The notes beneath the pieces were generated by a model. It was not told the origin of the DNA. It did no database searches and saw only the letters and a program-made list of their open reading frames with translations. Shown here in pieces: positions 7,715-16,320 of a DNA stretch of 64,000 bases (its first letter is position 1; every line of letters begins with the position of its first letter). This stretch comes from Fundicoccus culcitae. GTDB lineage: Bacteria; Bacillota; Bacilli; Lactobacillales; Aerococcaceae. A program made the position numbers and the translations under genes. The DNA is taken from the NCBI RefSeq assembly GCF_024661895.1, contig NZ_CP102453.1, positions 2,480,001 through 2,544,000 on the forward strand, read 5' to 3'.

Positions 7715-8797
7715 CTAAACAAACCTCTTCCTAACATACTCCGACGTCGAGGCATACAAAATCGCCTGATACTGCATCTTAAAAGTAACCAAATCCCCCA
7801 CCTGGTAATCCCGGTCACTCGCTTGAATATCCAAAATCGTGTGGTCACTACTGTCCCCATACACTTCCATCGCCGGGTCCAGCGGAATCAGCTGCTTACT
7901 GTCACCAATATCCTGATGCCCTAAAGCAATCAACGCCCTCCGACGAACACCCCGGTCCACATACTCAACTGTTTCACTAAAAGAATTCTTCACCCGCCGA
8001 CCAATCGGAAAAGTCGGCTTCGCATTCACTTCAATAATTTGCGCCGTAATCGTAAACACGTCATCATGCTGTCCCTTAAGCACGCAATCATAATTCTCGC
8101 GCAAATCATAACCCGTCGAAATCGCTTCGCCGACCCGCAAATGATTGACACGCTTAGGAATCGTCCCATCAACCACCAAGGGCAAAGTCGTCGTCGCACC
8201 GCCCGAAATCAGCGCCAACTCGCGCCCAATCAGCCCTTCGATTTCCTCGGCCAACGCGCACAGCACCGTCAAATTCGCCACCGTCGGCACCACCGAACCA
8301 TAACAGGTAAAATTGGATCCAACGCCCTCAAGCACCACCCAATCCAATTCCTTTTCAATAAATACCGCTGCTTCAACAAACTCGCGCTGATCGAAAATTC
8401 CTTCCCGCAAATCCCCGACATCATACATCAAAATTACCTTATACACCTTTTGACGTTTCCGTGCCTCTTTCTCCAAAGCTAGTAGAGTAGCTTTCTCAGT
8501 AATCAAGCACATATCCGAAAATGCGACGGTATCTTCAATTTCACTCATCATCGGACTTCTAAGCAATAAAGTAGGCACTTCAATATCACTCTGAGATATT
8601 CTTTTCAATTGCTCAATCCGCGAACTCGCTAATTGCGAACACCCACCCTTAACAAACTCCCGCGAACACTCAATCAAGCCACCAAAACCTTTAATCACAC
8701 CGGCAACTTGAATCCCATGCTCCGCGCACAAACCCGAAATCAATGCCGCATTTTCATATAACTTCTTCAAATCAATGTCTAACAATGGATATCTCAT
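7715..8797 (-). CDS. Ornithine/alanine-racemase-like PLP enzyme
   Basis: 360 residues from the ATG at 8797, chosen because AGAGG lies six bases before it; a TTG two codons upstream is the alternative. Fold-type III PLP barrel: the PLP lysine is in VAGVIKGFGG near residue 36, and LMYDVGDLREGIF near 128 and RVGEAISTGYD near 225 match the Orr (ornithine racemase)/YhfX group. It is clearly homologous to the Orr gene at 26110, but the two differ widely, so this is probably a paralogue with another amino acid as substrate. It stands alone between repeat-filled gaps. A partial copy of the dispersed motif (core 8874-8882) lies about 75 bases upstream. Confidence 0.75.
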   Translation of the reverse strand: MRYPLLDIDLKKLYENAALISGLCAEHGIQVAGVIKGFGGLIECSREFVKGGCSQLASSRIEQLKRISQSDIEVPTLLLRSPMMSEIEDTVAFSDMCLITEKATLLALEKEARKRQKVYKVILMYDVGDLREGIFDQREFVEAAVFIEKELDWVVLEGVGSNFTCYGSVVPTVANLTVLCALAEEIEGLIGRELALISGGATTTLPLVVDGTIPKRVNHLRVGEAISTGYDLRENYDCVLKGQHDDVFTITAQIIEVNAKPTFPIGRRVKNSFSETVEYVDRGVRRRALIALGHQDIGDSKQLIPLDPAMEVYGDSSDHTILDIQASDRDYQVGDLVTFKMQYQAILYASTSEYVRKRFV

Positions 8798-8873
8798 AAT
8801 CAACCTCTTCTATTCAACTAAAAATTAAACACATACCCAACTTTACACCAAGTTTTATGAGAATACAATTAAA

Positions 8874-8882
8874 ATAAATATC
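8874..8882 (+). repeat. Dispersed motif core
   Basis: AAATAAATATC followed by CCCAG, not CTGCT. It keeps only the 9-base core and part of the tail. The gap 8798-9077 holds nothing else clear. Confidence 0.45.
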
Positions 8883-9077
8883 CCCAGAAAAGAGAAAGCC
8901 AAAGCCCTAAGAAGTACGGATACTTCCCCATTTTGATAGTATGCTGTTAACACATTATAGTAAACCCCAAATACTATAACGCGAATCCCCAACCGCTACG
9001 CATTCTGCTTCCGAAAACACCGTGTCACCTATCCCAACTCAGCAAGCCGCCTCCGCACTCCCACTCCGACCAACCAA

Positions 9078-9105
9078 AAAAACCCCCACAAGGTGGGGGT
9101 TAGCT
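9078..9105 (-). terminator. Terminator after mmsA
   Basis: On the minus strand AACCCCCAC, a three-base loop and GTGGGGGTT are followed by a T run. It closes the alcohol/aldehyde dehydrogenase operon. Confidence 0.9.
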
Positions 9106-9110
9106 GGACT

Positions 9111-9127
9111 AGCAGCGATATTTATTA
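9111..9127 (+). repeat. Dispersed motif, full copy between mmsA stop and terminator
   Basis: Plus strand AGCAGCGATATTTATTA. In the mmsA direction it reads TAATAAATATCGCTGCT three bases after the stop. With the copy at 10616 it flanks the gene as an inverted pair. Confidence 0.8.
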
Positions 9128-9130
9128 GAC

Positions 9131-10591
9131 TTAAAAGGATTTGGTGTTGTATTGTGCAGTGACCACTTTGGTGTGGGTGTAGAAGTTCAAGCCGTCTTTG
9201 CCGTTGGTGTGTAAATCGCCATAGAAGGAATTTTTCCAACCAGAGAACGGGAACCAAGCAATCGGGGCAGGAACACCCAGGTTGATGCCCAACATGCCGG
9301 CATCGATATTTTCTCTAAAGTAACGGATGGAGCGCGCATCATTGCTAAACAAGCACGCACCATTCGCCAGTTCATGGGTATTCGCCACATCGACGGCCTC
9401 ACGCAAGTCTTTCACACGAATAACCGAAACGAACGGGGCGAAAATTTCATCTTTCCAAATATCCATCTCAACGGTCACGTTTTCAAGGATCGTCGGTCCT
9501 ACGAAGAAGCCATTTTCAGGGATATTTTCACGGCCATCCAAGGTGACGGTCGCACCCGCAGCAATACCTTTTTCGATATAATCGAACGTCCGTTGTTGAT
9601 TTTCTTTACGAATAACGGGACCTAAGAAAGTGGAATCATCCATGCCGTCACCAATGACGATGTTCTTAGCTTCTTCAACAAAGCGTGCCATAAACTCATC
9701 GTAAATACCATCTTCGACGGTTAAAACAGCGGCAGCCATACAACGTTGACCAGCCGAACCAAAAGCCCCACCCAAAATCTTAGGCATCGCATCATCAAGG
9801 TCGGCATCATTTAAAACAATCGTATGGTTTTTGGCACCGGTCAAAGCTTGCACGCGTTTCATATGTTTGGTACCTTCTTGGTAAACATAGCGGCCAACTG
9901 GTTCAGAACCCACGAAAGACACAGCCTTAACTAAAGGATTTTGTAAAATACCATTCACCACATCATGCGCACCATAAACCACGTTCAACAAGCCTTTAGG
10001 GAAGCCGGCTTGCTCGGTTAAGTCAACAATCTTTTCCATTAATAAAGGCGTTTTTTCAGAAGGCTTAATAACCACCGTGTTACCCGCCGCAATCGCCATC
10101 GGGAACATCCAGAACGGCACCATCATCGGGAAATTGAAGGGCGTAATACAACCCACCACCCCAATCGGGTAGCGATAGTTGGACACTTCCACGTCCGACG
10201 CCGCGTTAGCAATCGTGTCGCCCATATATAAATTCACGATGGACGCCGCATGCTCGGTGTTTTCAATACCCCGTTGCACTTCACCGCGCGCATCCGCCAA
10301 CGATTTACCATTTTCCAAGGTGATTAAACGCGCCAATTCTTCCGTGTTTTCTAACAAAACATTTTGCAATCTAAACAACAAGCGACCGCGTTTTGGCGTA
10401 CTTTCCTTGCCCCAAACTTTGAACGCTTCAGCCGCCACTGCCGCCGCCTCATCCAACTCAGCCCGCGTTGATAAAGGCACTTTGGCAATCACTTCGCCCG
10501 TCGCCGGGTTCACTACATCCTCGAATGTGTCTGTTTGACTGTCAACCCACTCACCGTTGATATAATTTTTTAATACTCTTACTCCAGTCAT
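9131..10591 (-). CDS. mmsA: CoA-acylating (methyl)malonate-semialdehyde dehydrogenase
   Basis: 486 residues of the aldehyde dehydrogenase superfamily. The family oxidises malonate or methylmalonate semialdehyde with NAD and CoA to acetyl- or propionyl-CoA plus CO2. The MmsA/IolA subfamily is indicated by [10 protein letters not shown] near residue 150, [10 protein letters not shown] with the catalytic Cys near 285, and the C-terminal block [15 protein letters not shown] with FYTHTKVVT. The start has AAGGAG nine bases upstream. It lies 43 bases after an iron alcohol dehydrogenase gene on the same strand; the two may handle a C3 semialdehyde. No inositol genes (iolBCDE) are nearby, so the in vivo substrate is open. 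Confidence 0.88.
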   Translation of the reverse strand: MTGVRVLKNYINGEWVDSQTDTFEDVVNPATGEVIAKVPLSTRAELDEAAAVAAEAFKVWGKESTPKRGRLLFRLQNVLLENTEELARLITLENGKSLADARGEVQRGIENTEHAASIVNLYMGDTIANAASDVEVSNYRYPIGVVGCITPFNFPMMVPFWMFPMAIAAGNTVVIKPSEKTPLLMEKIVDLTEQAGFPKGLLNVVYGAHDVVNGILQNPLVKAVSFVGSEPVGRYVYQEGTKHMKRVQALTGAKNHTIVLNDADLDDAMPKILGGAFGSAGQRCMAAAVLTVEDGIYDEFMARFVEEAKNIVIGDGMDDSTFLGPVIRKENQQRTFDYIEKGIAAGATVTLDGRENIPENGFFVGPTILENVTVEMDIWKDEIFAPFVSVIRVKDLREAVDVANTHELANGACLFSNDARSIRYFRENIDAGMLGINLGVPAPIAWFPFSGWKNSFYGDLHTNGKDGLNFYTHTKVVTAQYNTKSF

Positions 10592-10615
10592 TTAATTAAA
10601 CTCCTTCTTTTTTCA

Positions 10616-10632
10616 AAATAAATATCCCTGCT
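10616..10632 (-). repeat. Dispersed motif, full copy upstream of the mmsA ribosome site
   Basis: Plus strand AAATAAATATCCCTGCT. In the mmsA direction it reads AGCAGGGATATTTATTT, then a short A-rich stretch and GAAGGAG. Confidence 0.8.
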
Positions 10633-10634
10633 AA

Positions 10635-11819
10635 CTAAACCGAAAAATCATAGTCATAACACGTGCGGTACAACTCAACCACTTCTTGATGCGATGGAAT
10701 CCGCGGATTGTAACCAGGACTACCTGAAGCAATCGCATCTGTTGCCATTTTATCTAAGGCCCCTTCAAATTCAGCGGCATCAATACCCCAATCTTTCAGA
10801 TTAGGAATATTCAAGTTCTGACTTAGTTTCTTAATGTAAGCAATCGTCTCATCGGCCAAGGCATCATTGGATTGGTCTTTAGCGTCATCCGTTGACAAGA
10901 ACAAGCGAGCAATATCAGCTAACTCATCCACAATCTCATCACGCGTAAACTCTAAAACAGCTGGTAATAACATAGAATTTGAAATGCCATGCGGAACATG
11001 GAAAAGGGCACCGACAGGACGCGACATACCGTGAACCAAAGTAACTGAAGCATTTGAAAAAGCAATCCCGGCTTCCATAGCCCCTAAAGCCATGTTTGTC
11101 CGAGCTTCGACATTATCGCCATGATCATAAGCCGTTTGAATATTGTTCAAAATCAATTCAATCGCTGCCATCGAAAAAGTTTTGGTCAAAGGGTGACTAA
11201 TTCGTGAAATATACGACTCAATCCCGTGACACAAAGCATCCATCCCCGTCGCAGCGGTCACACTTTGCGGTGAGGTCATCGTCATGTTCGGATCAATAAT
11301 CGCCGCTTTTGGTAGAAAAGCTAAATTTTTAATCATCATCTTAACTTGCGCTTGCGTATTCGTAATAACCGTCACATTGGTCACTTCCGACCCCGTCCCC
11401 GCCGTCGTCGGAATCGCAATCAAAGGCAGCGGCGCTTGAGTAATCGGCGTCTTATTTTGCAGGTAATCCCCAATATAACCCCCATTGGTTGCCACCACCG
11501 CAATCGCCTTAGCCGTATCAATCGGACTGCCCCCACCAATCGCCACCAAAACATTGGCCTCGTTGGCCTCTTGAATCGCCAGCCCTTCGCTAACATGTCC
11601 ATCATTTGGCTCAGAATTCACGCCCAAATAATGACTCACCGTCAAGCCTTCGGCTTCCAACAGTTCCGTCACCTTATCAATATGCCCCAGCTTGCCCATC
11701 ATCTCATCGCCAATAATTAACACCTTATCGCCAAACTTCTTCGCCAGCTCACCAACACTCGCCAAACAGCCGTCCCCATAAAAAATCTCCGTGGGAATCT
11801 CCACTTTGTGCATACTCAT
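10635..11819 (-). CDS. Iron-dependent alcohol dehydrogenase
   Basis: 394 residues of the group III (Fe-type) alcohol dehydrogenase family, which interconverts aldehydes and alcohols with NAD(P). The nucleotide loop GGGSPIDTAKA lies near residues 97-107 and TTAGTGSE near 138-145. Metal ligands are visible as Asp and His in GMDALCHGIESY near 195, and His in HGMSRPVGALFHVPHG near 262-277. The start sits behind AAGGAGG. It is the first gene of a two-gene operon with mmsA, with a cre-like site upstream and a divergent LysR gene. The substrate class (1,3-propanediol, butanol, 3-hydroxypropionate and similar) cannot be told apart by eye. Confidence 0.88.
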   Translation of the reverse strand: MSMHKVEIPTEIFYGDGCLASVGELAKKFGDKVLIIGDEMMGKLGHIDKVTELLEAEGLTVSHYLGVNSEPNDGHVSEGLAIQEANEANVLVAIGGGSPIDTAKAIAVVATNGGYIGDYLQNKTPITQAPLPLIAIPTTAGTGSEVTNVTVITNTQAQVKMMIKNLAFLPKAAIIDPNMTMTSPQSVTAATGMDALCHGIESYISRISHPLTKTFSMAAIELILNNIQTAYDHGDNVEARTNMALGAMEAGIAFSNASVTLVHGMSRPVGALFHVPHGISNSMLLPAVLEFTRDEIVDELADIARLFLSTDDAKDQSNDALADETIAYIKKLSQNLNIPNLKDWGIDAAEFEGALDKMATDAIASGSPGYNPRIPSHQEVVELYRTCYDYDFSV

Positions 11820-11850
11820 TTTTTTCCTCCTTTTTATAAAACCCTTTTAA

Positions 11851-11865
11851 CTAAATATCGCTGCT
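11851..11865 (-). repeat. Dispersed motif upstream of the alcohol dehydrogenase gene
   Basis: Plus strand CTAAATATCGCTGCT, one core mismatch. In the gene direction AGCAGCGATATTTAG precedes the ribosome site by about 15 bases. Confidence 0.65.
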
Positions 11866-11912
11866 CCTCTCCTAAAGGTAACTTGAGTGACTTCTATAAG
11901 TAAATCCTATAA

Positions 11913-11927
11913 TATCAAACGCTTACA
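11913..11927 (-). promoter_or_regulatory. cre-like site before the alcohol dehydrogenase operon
   Basis: Minus strand TGTAAGCGTTTGATA resembles the CcpA site TGWAANCGNTNWCA. It has the same form as the sites at 24482 and 50685. A bare copy of the motif core follows at 11936-11944 and another at 12059-12067. Confidence 0.45.
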
Positions 11928-12172
11928 GTCAAAGGGATATTTATTAGGTATAACCGTTAGGTATGGTTTGCACTACTATCGATTATTTTTGCTTTTTGTT
12001 TGTGAAAAAAGTTGTTGCGCAGGTTAGATTGTTTAATGGATTTAGGGGTTTGGATGTGGATATTTATTTAAAAAATTCACAAGAAAAGGTGTCCGAATAC
12101 GCATAATTTCCTTTGTAATTGCTTACATTTGCGGGTATGATAGAGGTAGATTAGGACAGGAGGGGACAGACT

Positions 12173-13114
12173 GTGGAAATTAACCAATTATATTATTTTG
12201 TGACAATTGTCAACGCAAATTATAATATTTCGGAAGCGGCGAAACGGATCCATATTTCGCAACCTGCGCTCAGTCGTGCAGTGGCTAAGCTGGAAGCGGA
12301 ACAAACGCATAAGCTGTTTGTGCGCCGAAGAGGGCGTTTAGTGGGCTTGACGCCTTCGGGGGACATCGTTTATGCGCACGCGATGTCGATTTTGGTGGAG
12401 CACGACACCATGTTAAGGGAGTTAAATGACATTGCCATGTATGATTTGGGCAATGTGAAGATTGGTGTGCCGCCAATCATTTTAAGTATTTTAATGACAC
12501 GGCCGTTGTCGCGTTTGATGGTCATTAACCCCGATATTAATATCATTTTATCTGAAAAAAGTTCCTTTGAAATTCAAACCGATTTGCGCAATCGCCGCTT
12601 GGATTTTGGTTTAATTATGTCCCCTAATGAAATAAATACCACCTACTTTAATGAAGATATAATTTTTGATGAAGAGTTAGTTTTGTATGTGAACGACCAG
12701 CATCCTTTAGCAAAGTCACGGCGGCCGGTGCGATGGGATGAATTAAATGACTACAAGTTATCGATATTAAATGATCAATTTATGATTCACCATTTGTTAA
12801 TCGCTAAGTTTAATCAGTACCGCTTGAAACCCAAAATTTTGCATAAAGTCGGCTCATGGGATTTCTTGTTAGAAACGGCTAAAAATTCTGACATCGTGAC
12901 GATTTTACCCGAAACCATTCACCGCGTAGGGGTTATGGACAACTTAGTGAAAGTATATGTCGAAGACCCGGTTAAATGGAAAATCGCCCTGATTAGTCAT
13001 AAAAAAAATGAGTACACGCAAATTGAAAAATATTTCCGTTATAGTTTTTTTAACTATTTTAGCCAAGGAGAAAATATCGACGCTTTGGTGCCTTTTACGG
13101 CTGAAAAGAACTAA
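12173..13114 (+). CDS. LysR-family transcriptional regulator
   Basis: 313 residues starting at GTG behind AGGAGGGGACAGACT. Residues 1-60 are the winged helix-turn-helix (EAAKRIHISQPALSRAVAKL); the rest is the two-lobed effector domain (GVPPIILSILMTRPLS, then LDFGLIMSP). It is transcribed away from the alcohol dehydrogenase operon, the classical arrangement for a LysR protein that controls its divergent neighbour. The effector is unknown. A -10-like TATGAT lies about 35 bases before the start. Confidence 0.9.
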   Translation: MEINQLYYFVTIVNANYNISEAAKRIHISQPALSRAVAKLEAEQTHKLFVRRRGRLVGLTPSGDIVYAHAMSILVEHDTMLRELNDIAMYDLGNVKIGVPPIILSILMTRPLSRLMVINPDINIILSEKSSFEIQTDLRNRRLDFGLIMSPNEINTTYFNEDIIFDEELVLYVNDQHPLAKSRRPVRWDELNDYKLSILNDQFMIHHLLIAKFNQYRLKPKILHKVGSWDFLLETAKNSDIVTILPETIHRVGVMDNLVKVYVEDPVKWKIALISHKKNEYTQIEKYFRYSFFNYFSQGENIDALVPFTAEKN

Positions 13115-13214
13115 GAATTGTCATTTAATCGTTAACAACTTTAATACATTTAGTGGTTATGGTTGCATATTCCGGTAATGATTCTGTTACACTAACTTTG
13201 TTGGTCGTTGTTGA

Positions 13215-13231
13215 TGCAGAGGTATTTATTA
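13215..13231 (+). repeat. Dispersed motif upstream of the second Ltp gene
   Basis: TGCAGAGGTATTTATTA lies directly before TAAAGGAG. Two bases differ from AGCAGNGATATTTATTA. Confidence 0.6.
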
Positions 13232-13246
13232 TAAAGGAGTATGTAA

Positions 13247-13945
13247 ATGAAAAAATGGTTGTTGTTGTTAGTGAGTTTGTTTGTCTTATCACCGGTTTCG
13301 GCGGTGAGTGCCCAAGAGATGTCCGACTTGGAAGGGGCAGCCTTGGTCATGCTCAATGAGACGTTGTATGACATGTTTTATTTAAATTTCAATCCTATAA
13401 CAAAGACTTATGGTTTTGTGGCAACGGGTGATGTAAGTGTCGAATATACGACGGTGTTAGATGGCGAAGCTTCGGATGACATGGTTGAAGGCATCGTAGC
13501 GTTGCGGGATGAATTCATTGGTTTACAAGACTTTTTCACCGAAATCTTTGGCACAGACTCTGGCTACACCCTTCAATTGATTAATGGGAAAGATGTGGAT
13601 CAAACCTTTTTGGAAATCAAAGATGGCGAGGTTTTGGTTGATTTGTTAGCCGATGCCTTGGAAGGAACCGATGAGGCTGCAGCCACCAACGCTGTCGACA
13701 CCGCTTTGGCCAATGCCAGCGATGCATTGAATAGCGCGGATAGCTTTTTGGAATCCATTCAAAATACAACCTCTGGTGACGAAGCGTTAGTCCCTATGAA
13801 TGCAGCCGAAGCAGCCCTTAAAAAAGCGCAGATTTATGTCGATTACATGGATTACAGCATCGATGATTTATATGACCAACTGATTTTCGAAGGCTACACT
13901 GAAGCCGAGGTTGAGTACGCGATTGAAAATGTGAAGGTTGATTAG
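13247..13945 (+). CDS. Secreted protein with a C-terminal Ltp repeat
   Basis: 232 residues with the ribosome site TAAAGGAG. A signal peptide (residues 1-23) ends VSA-QEM without a lipobox Cys. The middle (residues 30-130) matches the protein at 1289, including LNFNPITKTYGF. Residues about 130-190 are Ala/Asp-rich and probably helical. The last 30 residues form one Ltp-type repeat (YSIDDLYDQLIFEGYTEAEV). It has an intact stop, unlike its paralogue. A weak TAATGATT palindrome about 70 bases upstream recalls Zur/Fur sites. Probably a cell-envelope protein; role unknown. Confidence 0.7.
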   Translation: MKKWLLLLVSLFVLSPVSAVSAQEMSDLEGAALVMLNETLYDMFYLNFNPITKTYGFVATGDVSVEYTTVLDGEASDDMVEGIVALRDEFIGLQDFFTEIFGTDSGYTLQLINGKDVDQTFLEIKDGEVLVDLLADALEGTDEAAATNAVDTALANASDALNSADSFLESIQNTTSGDEALVPMNAAEAALKKAQIYVDYMDYSIDDLYDQLIFEGYTEAEVEYAIENVKVD

Positions 13946-14029
13946 TGAGTTGTAGAGTTGGCTGGTTGTGGCGTGGGTTGGGTGGTAATTTGTAAGCGGG
14001 AAGTGGGTATCGATAGGCGCTTTTTTTTT

Positions 14030-14235
14030 GAGCGCCAGACAAGATTGTTTGAATTTGTCGTGCGCTATTTGGGCGCCAGACAAGATTGTCTGAATTTGTC
14101 GCGCGCTATCTGGGCGCGAGACAAGATTGACTGAATTTATCGTGCGCTGACTGAGCGCGAGACAAGATTGGTTGGATTTGTCGTGCGCTATTTGGGCGCA
14201 AGACAAGATTGACTGAATTTGACGCGCGCTGTCGC
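14030..14235. repeat. Five tandem units, GCGCCAGACAAGATTG type
   Basis: Units of about 45 bases (GGGCGCCAGACAAGATTG, then CTGAATTTGTCGTGCGCTAT) with scattered substitutions. GCGC at both ends of each unit allows folding. ORFs crossing it are by-products of the repeat. Confidence 0.8.
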
Positions 14236-14249
14236 ATCTTACCTATTAG

Positions 14250-14365
14250 CCGCGTGCCTTCCCAAGATTCCGAAGTCCTGCGCTCTCCGACCGCGTGCCT
14301 TCCCAAGATTCCGAAGTCCTGCGCTCTTTGTCCGCGTGCCTTCCCAAAATTTCGAAGGCTCGCGC
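14250..14365. repeat. Three tandem units, CCGCGTGCCTTCCCAAGATT type
   Basis: About 45-base units (CCGCGTGCCTTCCCAAGATT, CCGAAGTCCTGCGCTCT) immediately following the previous array but unrelated in sequence. Confidence 0.8.
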
Positions 14366-14449
14366 TATCATAATGTGAATTCAAATGATTGCATTCGCAA
14401 AGAAGTGGCTACTAGCACATCTTTGCATGCAACTTCCCCACCTCAAATC

Positions 14450-14497
14450 AAAAAAAGCAGCTGAGAAGTTGATTAAATCAAGCTTCTTAGCTGCTTA
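14450..14497 (-). terminator. Terminator of the tRNA-Ala gene
   Basis: On the minus strand AGCAGCTAAGAAG pairs with CTTCTCAGCTGCT, with an inner TTGATTTAATCAA stem, and is followed by seven T. Confidence 0.9.
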
Positions 14498-14510
14498 TTT
14501 AAAAATTTAG

Positions 14511-14583
<73 letters not shown>

Positions 14584-14602
14584 AACAATTCATGTAATCA
14601 CT

Positions 14603-14631
14603 AGTATACCTTCTTTTTGCTTATATGACAA
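14603..14631 (-). promoter_or_regulatory. Promoter of the tRNA-Ala gene
   Basis: Minus strand TTGTCA (14626-14631) and TATACT (14603-14608), 17 bases apart, 20 bases before the tRNA 5' end. Confidence 0.85.
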
Positions 14632-14674
14632 GGGGAAATCTTCGCTTCTTGCTAAAGTAAATGTTATATTAGAA

Positions 14675-14690
14675 ACAGCGATATTTATTA
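14675..14690 (+). repeat. Dispersed motif upstream of the yghU-like gene
   Basis: ACAGCGATATTTATTA abuts the ribosome site AAGGAG. With the core at 15515 after the gene it flanks the gene as an inverted pair. Confidence 0.7.
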
Positions 14691-14703
14691 AAGGAGTGGT
14701 ACG

Positions 14704-15507
14704 ATGACGGAATACAAATTACCGGATGTTTGGCAATGGGAAGATGAAAATGATCATTTGAGCGGAAATCGGCCGACGGCGGGCAGCCGCATGGAGCAAA
14801 CGTTGCCGGTGGGGGATGCGCCGTTTCAGATTTACTCGCTAGGGACACCCAACGGCATCAAGGTGGCGATAATGATGGAGGAGTTGAAAGCCCTCGGGGT
14901 TGAGGGTGCCGATTATGATCTTTTCAAAATAAATATCGGCGCGGGCGACCAGTTTGGGTCGGACTTTGTTGCGATTAATCCCAATTCAAAAATTCCTGCG
15001 ATGGTTGATAAGAGCCAAACCCCTCAAATAAATATCTTTGAATCCGGCTCGATTTTGCTGTATTTAGCAGAGAAGTTTGGGCAACTTATTCCAGCCGATA
15101 TCCACGGTAGAACAGAAACGCTTAACTGGCTCTTTTGGCAAATTGGCGCTGGCCCTTATGTTGGCGGTGGCTTTGGGCACTTCTTTAGCTCTGCCCCTGA
15201 GAAAATGAAATACCCCATTGATCGCTTTACCATGGAAACCAAACGCCAACTGGACTTGTTAGATCAAACCTTGGCTAAGCGACCTTACATTGCTGGCGAT
15301 ACCTACACGATTGCCGACATTGCGATTTGGTCCTGGTATGGGCGGCTGGTTTTAGGCGAATCCTATGAAGGCTCAGCCGAGTTCCTTGATGTAGCAAGTT
15401 ACACCCACTTGATGGAATGGGCAGAACGCCTCAACGCTCGCCCCGGTGTTCAAAATGGTTTGAACGCCGAATATCGTCCAATTAAAGACGAAGCTGAAGA
15501 AGATTAA
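14704..15507 (+). CDS. yghU: YghU-like glutathione transferase / disulfide reductase
   Basis: 267 residues with an AAGGAG site seven bases before ATG. An N-terminal thioredoxin-like domain (residues 40-130, FQIYSLGTPNGIKVAIMMEE, NPNSKIPAM, FESGSILLYLAEKF) is followed by an all-helical domain (residues 140-260, YIAGDTYTIADIAIWSWYG). This is the Nu-class YghU/YfcG type, which reduces disulfides or peroxides using glutathione. The roughly 40-residue N-terminal extension with TAGSRMEQTLPVG is typical of YghU. The coding sequence contains two motif cores, at 14929 and 15028, both read as I-N-I. Confidence 0.88.
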   Translation: MTEYKLPDVWQWEDENDHLSGNRPTAGSRMEQTLPVGDAPFQIYSLGTPNGIKVAIMMEELKALGVEGADYDLFKINIGAGDQFGSDFVAINPNSKIPAMVDKSQTPQINIFESGSILLYLAEKFGQLIPADIHGRTETLNWLFWQIGAGPYVGGGFGHFFSSAPEKMKYPIDRFTMETKRQLDLLDQTLAKRPYIAGDTYTIADIAIWSWYGRLVLGESYEGSAEFLDVASYTHLMEWAERLNARPGVQNGLNAEYRPIKDEAEED

Positions 15508-15514
15508 CCCTCAA

Positions 15515-15560
15515 ATAAATATCACCTTATACCAGCTATGTTGGTGTAAGGTGTTTTTTT
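15515..15560 (+). terminator. Motif core plus terminator after yghU
   Basis: AAATAAATATC (core 15515-15523) runs straight into the stem CACCTTATACCA / TGGTGTAAGGTG, followed by seven T. The motif's tail and the terminator stem overlap. Confidence 0.85.
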
Positions 15561-15619
15561 GATGGCGTTAAGCTAAATACCAGTTATTTGGCAGCCAAGG
15601 TTGGGTGTAAAAGCTAATA

Positions 15620-15886
15620 AGTTAAGGTGACAGGCAAACAGTTGAACTTCTGAGGTGTTAGAAGTTAAAGTGACTGGCAAACACTTGAACTACTGAAGTG
15701 TTAGAAGTTAAAGTGATGGGCAAACGGTTGAACTTCTGAGGTGTTAGAAGTTAAAGTGACTGGCAAACACTTGTACTTCTGAAGCCTTAGAAGTTAAAGT
15801 GACAAGCAAACAGTTGAACTTCTGAGTCCTTAGAAGTTAAAGTGATGGGCAAACAGTTGAACTTCTGAAGCCTCAGAAGTAAAAGT
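15620..15886. repeat. Six tandem units, AAGTTAAAGTGACTGGCAAAC type
   Basis: Six units of about 45 bases (GAAGTTAAAGTGAC, GGCAAACAGTTGAACTTCTG, AGGTGTTA). GAAGTT and AACTTC in each unit can pair. No ORF spans the array. From 15887 to 16080 nothing further is recognised. Confidence 0.85.
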
Positions 15887-16110
15887 GTTGTAAAACTTGC
15901 TTGGACACCCACAGGTCAGGGTCCAAGCTTCGCAACTAACCATGATGTCAAAACCAGATCTCGACCACAACACCTCATGACCAGTATAAACAAGCTTAAT
16001 AAAGCAATATAATTACTTTAAGCGCTATTTAATTGGGACAATATTATTACAGTAACTAAAGTCCGCTCGAGAGACTTAAAGCCTAATCGTGATGATATTT
16101 AGTTATTGTT

Positions 16111-16131
16111 AAATCGTAATGATTGCCATTT
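16111..16131 (+). promoter_or_regulatory. Zur-like box upstream of the phosphatase operon
   Basis: AAATCGTAATGATTGCCATTT matches 18 of the 20 defined bases of the Bacillus Zur site AAATCGTAATNATTACGATTT by hand alignment. It lies about 190 bases before phoA and upstream of the Pho box. Alkaline phosphatase is a zinc enzyme and a His-rich secreted protein follows downstream, so zinc control is plausible. Confidence 0.5.
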
Positions 16132-16162
16132 ACTGCATTGTAACAACAATCACGTTATAAGC

Positions 16163-16171
16163 GATATTTAT
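16163..16171 (+). repeat. Dispersed motif core before the phoA Pho box
   Basis: AAGCGATATTTATTA, four of the five tail bases doubtful but the core intact, between the Zur-like and Pho boxes. Confidence 0.5.
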
Positions 16172-16187
16172 TATAAAAGGGTTTGGA

Positions 16188-16260
16188 TTTACATAATCGT
16201 TACATAAAATTTACAAAAATTCCTAGAAATTTACATAAAATTAAAACTCCTTTGTTAGAA
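16188..16260 (+). promoter_or_regulatory. phoA: Pho box array and likely -10 of phoA
   Basis: TTTAC/GTTAC starts at 16188, 16199, 16210 and 16230, a spacing of 11, 11 and 20 bases, each followed by A or AT. A TAGAAT hexamer at 16255-16260 is a candidate -10. The array strongly resembles the one before the ugp operon, including the 20-base gap. Confidence 0.85.
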
Positions 16261-16320
16261 TTACTATTGTAATATGTAGACCATATTATAATAAATATAA
16301 AGATGGGGAGTATCGAGTAA

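Noticed and set aside
8039-8482. 147-codon plus-strand frame
   Set aside because: Antisense to the racemase-like gene; composition typical of a shadow frame.
11346-11720. 124-codon plus-strand frame rich in Arg and Asn
   Set aside because: Antisense shadow of the alcohol dehydrogenase gene, with no ribosome site.
13868-14384. Minus-strand frames of 74-112 codons over the 14.0-14.4 kb repeats
   Set aside because: They are translations of the tandem units and overlap the end of the Ltp gene; no start signals.
15620-15886. Regularly spaced repeats resembling a CRISPR array
   Set aside because: Units are contiguous and similar over their full length, with no unique spacers and no cas genes nearby.
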